Positions 27,201-39,200 of a stretch of 64,000 bases of DNA are shown in pieces. Every line of letters begins with the position of its first letter. Position 1 is the stretch's first letter. Origin of the DNA: Bolinopsis microptera (Eukaryota; Ctenophora; Tentaculata; Lobata; Bolinopsidae). Where the stretch lies: contig NC_087080.1 in the NCBI RefSeq assembly GCF_026151205.1, positions 10,711,837-10,775,836 of the forward strand, read 5' to 3'. The notes under the pieces were generated by a model that was not told where the DNA came from, did no database searches, and saw only the letters and a list, made by a program, of their open reading frames with translations. The position numbers were made by a program, and so were the translations under genes.

Positions 27201-30200
27201 ACTTGTAACGAGCCAAGAAAGACTGTAGTTGTGTGTTGCAACACTGTGAAGATATAGCCCAGTTTTCTAGTGTGCTGTTTCGTTTTGTTTTCTGCCGTTT
27301 TGTATGTTGGGTAACGAAATAAGGAGTTTTAATTTTAATAAATAAGGAGTTTTTATTCTTATTTTACTATTTCAATTAGTAGACACTGCATAATTTTCTC
27401 AGGAATAAATACACTGTTCTGCAGTTTGTCGTGAAGTTTAGATTATTTTAAGTAATGTTATTCTCTGCCTGTGTTTTGGTACCACAATTTAACCTCCTGA
27501 CGAACCTAGGACAAATAGGACCATGATTTAGGAAAAACGAACTAAAAAAACGAACTAAGAGTACAAGTACGAAAACTGAGCAAATGTTGGACAAAAAGTA
27601 GAGAATTTAGCAGGTAATTACATCTTTACATCAAAGACAAAAATTATACACAACTACAACATTGTGTTCTTAGTCCTTATATTCTACTATATCTGTAACA
27701 GAAATTTAAATCAACAACAAGGCTGTCAGTAACTGAGTAACTGGTCAAGGTCACGTCTCCATTAAAAAGGATTGTAAATTTACAGCAGTGAGCTAATTCC
27801 TAAGTTATTAAGAAACTGTTTACACCATTAAAATATTCAAAACCCCTAAAAGAAATCAAGTCATCCTAAAATGGTGATCAGTACAGATCAAGACAGCTAG
27901 AGTTAAAATTTGTTTCTCCAAGCAACTCTATCATCGGCTAATATCTTAAGCTTATTAAGATCATTCAAAGAGTTAAGTTTTAAACCTCTACGGGTCAAAT
28001 CATTCACAATAATCTTGAACAAATTCTTACGATGCGCACCGACGCGCCCTTTACAGTTTGTTGTGACAGCAAACTTTAACGCTAATGCAGCGGGGGAGTC
28101 ATCAGCACTACGCAAGATATGACCTAGGAGCTTCCACCTTGCTTTAGGGACACGATCTGATAGCTTAACTGAGTTACATCTTAGGTATAAGTTTGCATTG
28201 GATATTGTTCCATGAGGCCAATAAATGTTCAGTAATGATCTAAGGTGTTTTCTATGGCAAATGTCTAGTTTTTCTAGTGACTTTGCAGTAGGACACCAAC
28301 TACTGCAATTGTACATGATGATTGATACAATTTGGGCTTCGTATACTGCTATCTTTCTGGTAACGGAGATATTCTGCTGAGACCAGATCTTGGTGAACTT
28401 ATAGAAGGCATTGTTCCCAGCAATGCATCGAGCAGCTATATCACTTTCACTACACAACAATGACCCAAGAATCTTACACTTCCGCCAATCTTCATTTCCA
28501 CGTAACATGGTATCATCACGACCAGGGATTGTTTCTCCAACAGGAGCGAGGAAAACATGGGTAAATTCTGTTTTCTCTGTGTTAATGAACAGGTTAAACT
28601 CCTTGAAGACTTCCTTAGCTATTGGTAGGATAGCTTCTAAGGATTCTTTTTCCACGTTCATGAAGTTACAATCATCTGAATACGCTGACTCCAGTGGCAT
28701 ACCTTCTTTTGAAATAGGGGGATTGGGTATGTGTGGGGGAGACTCTGCTAGTCGATGGCGTAGTTCTATAAGAGCTCCTGCTAGGACAAGAGTGAAAAGC
28801 TTGCCGGAGAGACTGTCACCTTGAAAGGACCCAAGAAGACTCTCGAATACAGCAGATAGTTCTCCTTCCACTCTGACCTTGAGCATGGTGTTGGTTAAGA
28901 GGAGTCTTACTAGCCTGAGGTCGTCGTCTGTGCATCCAGCTGTGCTAATTCCTAAGTAATTTTTTTTATTCAATTATTAAAGTTCTTCTGATGAGAATAT
29001 ATCAGGAACTCATTGATTTTGTTGGAAGAATTTTATATCTGTAGAATTTTTGTTTAGACTTTATCGAATGACCGACCAAGTTATTTACGGTGAAAATTTT
29101 TATAACGTGACCTGTTCTTTTTGTAACGTGACCTGTTCTTTTTGTCCTTCTTGTTCTCAGAAATATAGATTTAAAATCATTGCATTATCTCTCAGCCAGT
29201 TTTAAAGCTCGACAATGAATTCAACAGACACCTCAGTTACCACGATGATGCCAGACCCCGAAAATTACTTTAGATACTTCTCCCCTGTCAATCTTACCTT
29301 AGCAGTCTACATTGTGATCCAGAACTCAATGATAATATACCATTATTACAAAGACTGGAAGAGGCTGTCTGTAAAGCAGACCTATTAGTAGCCGGTTCTA
29401 AACCGGCTACTAGCCGGCACTTGAAAAGCGGTCACTAGCCGGCTACTAACCGGCTACTAACCGGCTAGTAACCACCAAGTGGCTACGAACCGGCTACTAA
29501 CCGGTCACTAGCCGGCTCTAAAGCAGACCTATTAGTAGCCGGTTAGTAGCCGGCTAGTGACCACTTTTCAAGTGCCGGTTAGTAGCCGGTTGGTAATGTG
29601 AAGTTGAGGAGCTGTTATTACAAAAGTGGCTACTAGCCGGCTAGTAGCCGGTGTTCATATGGTACTGTGCAGGGACGTTGCATAGACGTTGCATAGACGT
29701 TGCATAGACGTTGCATAGACTGACCGTGCAGGGAGTGTGCATAGAGTGTTCATTGTGCAGGGACGTTGCATAGACGTTGCATAGACGGTTCTTTTGTTGT
29801 TGCATGGACGTTGCATAGACGTTGCATAGACTGTCCGGAGCTAAACGACCAAGTTGCCTGTCTTTTCATTCTGATCGCTGCTGTGGACATAGGAAGTGCT
29901 TGTTGTGCAATGGTGAGGGGATCTGTTGTACTGCTATGCTTGAACCGTTCTTCCTTGAATATGCCCAATTGGATTTTATCAGCATTGAGTTCGATCGGAA
30001 TTCTTTGCTACACCACATCAGCGTTCTTTGGATTGGTACTGACAGTTGTTAAGACCATAAACATAATTAACCCGTTCTATAGTATTCGCGTACGGAGTCT
30101 TATGATTGCTATCATAATACTCCCATTTTTAGGCCTTATTTTGTCCGTGGTTGATACATGGTCTTTGGCGACTCATTTAATACACCCGGGGAACGTGCAA

Positions 30201-33200
30201 TGTACTATTGATGGGTCACCATTTTACTCCGCGGACGTATTTATTGGATATGGCATACTATTTACATATATACGGACAAATTTATATCTTTTAATAATAG
30301 GGGTTACCCTAGTGTTCTTAGAGTACTGTATACCGTGTTTAATTGTACTTGTATGCATGGTTCTTCAAATAGTTTATGTCAAGAAAACTCTCCAGAGTGT
30401 GGATCCACGACAAAGAAGTTGGAATCAAGTAACCATCACAATACTTATAATATCCTTGCTTTATTTAATGAGCTTCGCGGTTTACTCCTATATGTTATTA
30501 AGTTCATTCTTTTACAGCGGGAGCCCTAACACAACATTTTTCAAAATATTTTATCAAATATATATGATTACAAAATACACCCTTCCCTTGGTAAATTCAG
30601 CACTATTCCCGACCATCCTAATCGTGCGTAAACCAGATCTGTGGGCAACGTACAAAGGGTACATGTGGACAGTTATATCCCTACCTGTCACCCTCTTCCA
30701 CAAAGTTTGTCAGTGTAGAAGAGGCTACACAGAAATCTAACTGAAAACTATCAAAACGAAAGGTTGAGTAGTAGTACTGTTATTGTAAGGTTGAAATAGA
30801 AACCTTACTATCATTGGAAATGTGAACGTGTGTGAATGTGATTAATAGACTGATGGAATTTGTTTTACAAGACTTGTTTGAAAATACGAGAAAAACAGTA
30901 TAAAAAGAGACAATTATCATTGTTAAATTATATTAGTAGTTTAGGAGAATAATTGTGTGATTGATTTTAAATATGATTTTGTAAAAAGTAAATTTAGAGA
31001 TAAAAATGGCTTCTATTCGAGATCATTAAGATTGAGAGATTCACGTGTGATTAATGTGATTAGACACAACTGAAGCTAATTTCAACTCTCGATTGACATA
31101 ATGACATTTTGAAATACATTGATTCTTGAAATAGAAATTTCCATATTTGTACATAAACGCAAAAAAAGAGAGAAAAATATATGAAAATCATTATCATTAT
31201 TGGTAATTTGAGAAAAAAAAGTGTGATCGATTCAAGATTTTTATTAGAATAACTAATATGAGCTGCATTGTAAAAAAGTTCATGTCGATTTTAACTGTTG
31301 ATCGATGATTTTTTTAAATGTTATGATTTTTGAAAAGCATTCCAGATTGATACAGTTAAATTACACATAAATCTAACTGAAAACTATCAAAATAAACGTT
31401 AAAAATAGAAACCTTATTATCATTGGAAATGCGAACGTGTGTGTATTGTGTATGTGATTAATAGACTGATGGAATTTGTTTCACAAGAATTGTTTGATAA
31501 TACGAGAAAAATATATAAAAAAAGGAACAGTTATCATTATTATAATTAGTAGTTTAGAAAAATTCTTGTGTGATTGATTCAAATGACATCGTAAAAAGTA
31601 AAAAATAAGATAAGAAATGAGTTCGAGGTTGAGATTTACGTGTGATTATTGTGATTAGGAATACCTAAAGTTCATTTCTAATTTAAACTCTAGATTGATA
31701 TAATAATAATACAATGATTATTAAAATACATCCCAGAATTGATCATTAGCACAAAAAAAAATAATTATCATTATATCATTGGTAATTTGAAAAAATATGT
31801 GTGATTGATTCAAGACTTGTATAATGATAATGTATTTTGGCACACCTAATTATATATAATATACTTTAGTATATATACTAAAGTTCGCTTCAATTTTAAT
31901 TTTAACTCTTGTTTACAGATCTGAATTGCATTCTCGATTTTTACACAGGAAGAAAAGAGAAAAATCTCACATAATATCTATCATTATTATGATCGATTGA
32001 ATACTTGTGTTACAATTAAAATCTTCACATACTTTTCCGTTTTGAAATTTTTTTTACTGAATTACAATTGTTTTCCTGAATAGTTTCCATTGGATACTAT
32101 TGTAAATGAAACATGCGGCGAATTAAAGTTTAATTCATTATGTCAATCTGCATGAATCATTCTTCATAAGATTACAATTTAAAAGAGGTTGAAATCTAGA
32201 AAACTCATCTAACGGTTTAAGGTCTCAGTAGGGCTAAGTATCATCATAATCAACACATTAATACGATAAGAAATATCCCCCGGAGAAAAATTAATAAATG
32301 TGAATCCAATAATATATGGTCTAGGAATCGTAAAACTTCAGACGATCACTGATCGTGGCAGTAGGCATATCATAGTAAAAGTTAGATGAACAATGAAAGT
32401 TAATAGTAAAATTAAGAAAAAAAAGGTTTTAAAAAAATAGTGAAAGTAAGTCATTTATGACTTACTTTCACTATTTTTTTAAAACCTTTTTTTTGTATTG
32501 AAAATATGTCATAATATATTGATGTCGTGATGGTAAGTCATGATGATAACATGACAATGAAAATTTCTTAAGTAAGATACTATCCTGACAACATCTGACC
32601 TGCTCATTCGGTGAAGTAGACTCCTGAACAACCTGCTCAATATACTGGGAGAGAGCCGGGTTCTGGGCCGCTACCTGGTCCACGTACAAGCTGGACAACA
32701 CAGACTTGTCCGTGATGTTACCCACTGTCACGTACATGGTACTGGGGTACTTTGTTCGGCTGAGTCCTAGGAAGATGTCTGATATCTGGAGGGAGAGAGG
32801 TTTGGTTGCCAGATTAAATTTATCTGGTGGCTGTTCATCTCAATATCATTAAAAAAGGTTTTTTACGCGAATAAATCAGAGCATCTTCAATAATCGAATA
32901 ATATAGCTTTTAAGAATTTGAACTCATGATTTGCAGTCTCGACATTGAAATTAGTAAAAGTGGTTTTAACTCAACCCACACTTTGTTCAATGATCGGATA
33001 TCTGAACAGTTGTAGTCTCAGTTTTCTGTTAACATTGTGTCCACCCTGTCCTGATTTTAGTTTCAAGAAGGCCCAAGCTATGAGATTCCATCCTGTCTTG
33101 TGCTTTTTAAGAGCTCGTGCTGGGACTATATCAACTATCTGAAGTTAAGATTTTAATGAAAACATCTTCATCTTCAGGCATGAATTTCAGCAGAGGTGAG

Positions 33201-36200
33201 ACCGTAGAAAAAGAAATGGGTATCATAAAATTAATAGATCTAATTTATCATATTATATTAGATTAATAAATAATTATATATTACCTCAAGGAATTATCTA
33301 TTACCTCGAGAAACAACATAGCGTTATCATTACCAATAATACTATTGTAATGCTCGGGAATAAGAAGCTGCTCCTCCCAACAGGGGGACATAGTCTTATT
33401 AATCCTCAAATCAAACGGCTCTGTCAACAGAGGCTGTATAGTGCTGTACCGTGCATCACCTGCAATTTAAAATGTTTTAAAGCAGCTTATTATACGACAT
33501 ATACAGGATACCATAGTCGTGGGAATTTAAAATAAGTGCCAAATATTCTGAAAAGGGCGAAGAGTTTACATGGAATACCAACCACAGGCTTGGGATGTGT
33601 ATTGTGTTATACCGAAAATTATGGTCTCCATAAAATCCAGAGAGACCAGCACTCAAATAATAACTCACCTTAAGTTGAGGGTAAAGGTTTACCTGTCTTG
33701 CTGTCCAGCACTCAAATAATAACTCACCTAAAGTTGAGGGTAAAGGTTTACCCGTCTTGCTGTCTAGCACTCAAATAATAACTCACCTAAAGTTAAGGGT
33801 AAAGGTTTACCCGTCTTGCTGTCCAGCACTCAAATAATAACTCACCTAAAGTTAAGGGTAAAGGTTTACCCGTCTTGCTGTCCAGCACTCAAATAATAAC
33901 TCACCTAAAGTTGAGGGTAAAGGTTTACCCGTCTTGCTGTCCAGCACTCAAATAATAACTCACCTAAAGTTGAGGGTAAAGGTTTACCCGTCTTGCTGTC
34001 CAGCACTCAAATAATAACTCACCTAAAGTTGAGGGTAAAGGTTTACCTGTCTTGCTGTCCAGCACTCAAATAATAACTCACCTAAAGTTGAGGGTAAAGG
34101 TTTACCCGTCTTGCTGTCCAGCACTCAAATAATAACTCACCTAAAGTTGAGGGTAAAGGTTTACCCGTCTTGCTGTCCAGCACTCAAATAATAACTCACC
34201 TAAAGTTGAGGGTAAAGGTTTACCCGTCTTGCTGTCCAGCACTCACATAATAACTCACCTAAAGTTGAGGGTAAAGGTTTACCCGTCTTGCTGTTCAGCA
34301 CTCACATAATAACTCACCTAAAGTTGAGGGTAAAGGTTTACCCGTCTTGCTGTTCAGCACTCAAATAATAACTCACCTAAAGTTGAGGGTAAAGGTTTAC
34401 CCGTCTTGCTGTTCAGCACTCACATAATAACTCACCTAAAGTTGAGGGTAAAGGTTTACCCGTCTTGCTGTTCAGCACTCAAATAATAACTCACCTAAAG
34501 TTGAGGGTAAAGGTTTACCCGTCTTGCTGTCCAGCACTCAAATAATAACTCACCTAAAGTTGAGGGTAAAGGTTTACCCGTCTTGCTGTCCAGCACTCAA
34601 ATAATAACTCACCTAAAGTTGAGGGTAAAGGTTTACCTGTCTTGCTGTCCAGCACTCAAATAATAACTCACCTAAAGTTGAGGGTAAAGGTTTACCCGTC
34701 TTGCTGTCCAGCACTCAAATAATAACTCACCTAAAGTTGAGGGTAAAGGTTTACCCTGTCTTGCTGTCCAGCACTCAAATAATAACTCACCTAAAGTTGA
34801 GGGTAAAGGTTTACCCGTCTTGCTGTCCAGCACTCACATAATAACTCACCTAAAGTTGAGGGTAAAGGTTTACCCGTCTTGCTGTTCAGCACTCACATAA
34901 TAACTCACCTAAAGTTGAGGGTAAAGGTTTACCCGTCTTGCTGTTCAGCACTCAAATAATAACTCACCTAAAGTTGAGGGTAAAGGTTTACCCGTCTTGC
35001 TGTTCAGCACTCACATAATAACTCACCTAAAGTTGAGGGTAAAGGTTTACCCGTCTTGCTGTTCAGCACTCAAATAATAACTCACCTAAAGTTGAGGGCA
35101 AAGGTTTACCCGTCTTGCTGTTCAGCACTCACATAATAACTCACCTAAAGTTGAGGGTAAAGGTTTACCCGTCTTGCTATCCAGCACTCAAATAATAGCT
35201 CACCTAAAGTTGAGGGTAAAGGTTTACCCGTCTTGCTGTTCAGCACTCAAATAATAACTCACCCAAAGTTGAGGGTAAAGGTTTACCCGTCTTGCTATCC
35301 AGCACTCAAATAATAACTCACCTTAAGTTGAGGGTAAAGGTTTACCCGTCTTGCTGTCCAGCACTCAAACAATAACTCACCTAAAGTTGAGGGTAAAGGT
35401 TTACCCGTCTTGCTGTTCAGCACTCACATAATAACTCACCTAAAGTTGAGGGTAAAGGTTTACCCGTCTTGCTATCCAGCACTCAAATAATAGCTCACCT
35501 AAAGTTGAGGGTAAAGGTTTACCCGTCTTGCTGTTCAGCACTCAAATAATAACTCACCCAAAGTTGAGGGTAAAGGTTTACCCGTCTTGCTATCCAGCAC
35601 TCAAATAATAACTCACCTTAAGTTGAGGGTAAAGGTTTACCCGTCTTGCTGTCCAGCACTCAAACAATAACTCACCTAAAGTTGAGGGTAAAGGTTTACC
35701 CGTCTTGCTGTTCAGCACTCACATAATAACTCACCTAAAGTTGAGGGTAAAGGTTTACCCGTCTTGCTATCCAGCACTCAAACAATAACTCACCTAAAGT
35801 TGAGGGTAAAGGTTTACCCGTCTTGCTGTTCAGCACTCACATAATAACTCACCTAAAGTTGAGGGTAAAGGTTTACCCGTCTTGCTATCCAGCACTCAAA
35901 CAATAACTCACCTAAAGTTGAGGGTAAAGGTTTACCCGTCTTGCTGTCCAGCACTCAAATAATAACTCACCTAAAGTTGAGGGTAAAGGTTTACCCGTCT
36001 TGCTGTTCAGCACTCACATAATAACTCACCTAAAGTTGAGGGTAAAGGTTTACCCGTCTTGCTATCCAGCACTCAAACAATAACTCACCTAAAGTTGAGG
36101 GTAAAGGTTTACCCGTCTTGCTGTTCAGCACTCACATAATAACTCACCTAAAGTTGAGGGTAAAGGTTTACCCGTCTTGCTGTCCAGCACTCAAATAATA

Positions 36201-39200
36201 ACTCACCTAAAGTTGAGGGTAAAGGTTTACCCGTCTTGCTGTCCAGCACTCACATAATAACTCACCTAAAGTTGAGGGTAAAGGTTTACTCGTCTTGCTA
36301 TCCAGCACTCAAACAATAACTCACCTAAAGTTGAGGGTAAAGGTTTACCCGTCTTGCTGTTCAGCACTCAAACAATAACTCACCTAAAGTTGAGGGTAAA
36401 GGTTTACCCGTCTTGCTGTCCAGCACTCAAATAATAACTCACCTAAAGTTGAGGGTAAAGGTTTACCCGTCTTGCTGTCCAGCACTCAAATAATAACTCA
36501 CCTAAAGTTGAGGGTAAAGGTTTACCTGTCTTGCTGTCCAGCACTCACATAATAACTCACCTAAAGTTGAGGGTAAAGGTTTACCCGTCTTGCTGTCCAG
36601 CACTCAAACAATAACTCACCTAAAGTTGAGGGTAAAGGTTTACCCGTCTTGCTGTCCAGCACTCAAACAATAACTCACCTAAAGTTGAGGGTAAAGGTTT
36701 ACCCGTCTTGCTGTCCAGCACTCAAATAATAACTCACCTAAAGTTGAGGGTAAAGGTTTACCCGTCTTGCTGTCCAGCACTCAAATAATAACTCACCTAA
36801 AGTTGAGGGTAAAGGTTTACCCGTCTTGCTGTCCAGCACTCAAATAATAACTCACCTAAAGTTGAGGGTAAAGGTTTACCTGTCTTGCTGTCCAGCACTC
36901 ACATAATAACTTACCTAAAGTTGAGGGTAAAGGTTTACCCGTCTTGCTGTCCAGCACTCAAACAATAACTCACCTAAAGTTGAGGGTAAAGGTTTACCCG
37001 TCTTGCTGTCCAGCACTCAAACAATAACTCACCTAAAGTTGAGGGTAAAGGTTTACCCGTCTTGCTGTCCAGCACGTGAATTCTAACCAGTGGATGGAGG
37101 AGGTAGAGGGTAGGGTAGAGGTGGTCGGCGTAGTGAACCTTTACACTCATAGCTGAGTCTAACTGTCTGATAGCTGGTGAGGAGAGGACTGTTGCTATTG
37201 GTTCCTTTTCTGAGGGAGTTAAAACTAGGTTAACAGTTCAAGTATGTTGTATTATCATGTTGATAGAAATGGATCAGTCAATAATAAATCATCTCCATTA
37301 TAATTCGGAGTTTTCTCCGTGTATGTTTGTATGACCGCCCACGTGCAGATTAGGTTCAAATAAGGGAGCTGCATAGTAACGACGTTGGAACTATATTATG
37401 AGCGGTTTTTTAGTTATTATTATTGTTAAGTAAAGTGACGTGTTTTACATTAAATCGGCTGTATCTTCGGTTGGTATTTATTCATAAACTATTACCTGCA
37501 TTCTTCGGAGACGGCCCTCCTTTGCTCTTTTTATTGGGCATTAATTTCCTGAGGGTACTAGTCTTCTGCTTTTCCGGAGTCTGTGGTTCCTCAGCTTCTG
37601 CTGATAACACTGCTTTGTTTGAGATTATGACATCTTCATCTTTTTCAGATAGGACTGCCCCTGTTAGATATCCAACATAAACTTTTGATATTAAGATTGT
37701 ACAATTATATTGAGCTGAATGTTGCATCTCAGGAATTTACGACCATACTGTTATTGGAATTATGATAATACAAATATTTACCTCCATCAACTTCAGTTTC
37801 TAAACCCTGTTTAGCCTTCTTCTTTCTCCGTTTCTTCTTCTTCTCTCTAGGAGATGGCACCATGTTGGCCTCAGCAGCAGATACATCAGGGGTAGGACTG
37901 CCAGGTGTAGGACTGAGCGGTGCAAGACTCTCTTCTGGAGTTTCCTGACTTTCTGGATCAGGCAGGTCACGCTGGAATCATTTGAGTGAGTCAAAATTGA
38001 GGTCTAAAAAGGACAAGAAAGATTAAATGTTTCACTGAAAGATCAGATTTAAACTTAAACATTATGTAAACAAAACATTACGAGAAAAGATGTGAAACCT
38101 TTCGTCGTCGATTTCTCCTTTTAGGAATATCCTCAGTATGAGATTCAACTGTCTCAACCTTTTTTGACGGCTCAGGTGTTATCACTGTCACTCTAGAATC
38201 ATCCTTCGTCAACTTCCCCTCATCTTCCATTTTTTCAAGAAGTTTCCGTCGGGCCTGCCTCCTTGCTTCCCGAGCATTTTCGAACTTAGAACTATCAGTT
38301 GGTGAGACAGGTGATGTTTCGAGAGTTTGACCAGATGAAACGGTTTTAATTTTTGTTCCCATTGGGGAATCTGGTGTTTTCTCTGGAGTAGCAACTTCTT
38401 GTTCTGGGGGCATCACCAATTAAAATATAGCTAGGCTTTTCGAAACGATAACAAACTGTTTCAACATGTAACAAAGAAATAACATAAAATAAAATTCTAA
38501 ATTGAAAGAGTCACAATTATTGCACAAAGTGATCTGATAAAAAATAATTACCATCTTTGAGTGAAGGTTCCTCTTCGTCCAGTTCTTCCTCAGCTTCATC
38601 TTCACTATCAATCTGTTTAGCTCCAACATCCTCATCTTCTTCTACCTCCACTTTTTCTTCATCCTCCTCCTCTCCCTTGTCCCCATCTGCTTCCTCTTCT
38701 TCAGCCTCCACGAGAGCGTCTTTATCAGCGGTTTTCTGTTAACAAAATAATAAGATGATTTCCATAACGTCGATATTTTGGAAAGGGTACTATACGATGT
38801 ACATCAAATAAACAGGATTTACAAAAAAAAACCAAACTGATAACAGTTATTAAAATACCTTTTTCCCTTTCATTTTGGACTTTCCCTTAGATTTCAACTT
38901 ATTTCCAAGCATTGAAAACTTGTTTTTGAACTTCTTCTTTGCCTTTTCAGATTTAGTTTTGCTTTCTCCCGCGTCTTCCTCTGCCTCATTTGTCTCAGCA
39001 ATGTCGTCTTCTGCAAGGTTGATATTTTTACAGATGTGCATAATGCAAAAATTCAAGATACAAATAATCATCTGTCTAATCATCTCCTAAAACAAGAGTT
39101 TAAAATACACTAACCTAATGGAACAGGTTCATCAATACTTTTACCATCTCTCTCGCTGATATCTTCCTCATTTATAACCTGAAATCAGAAATCACAGTTT

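Noticed and set aside
33648-37074. 59-bp array as a CRISPR locus
   Set aside because: Units are nearly identical along their whole length with no unique spacers, and the host is eukaryotic.
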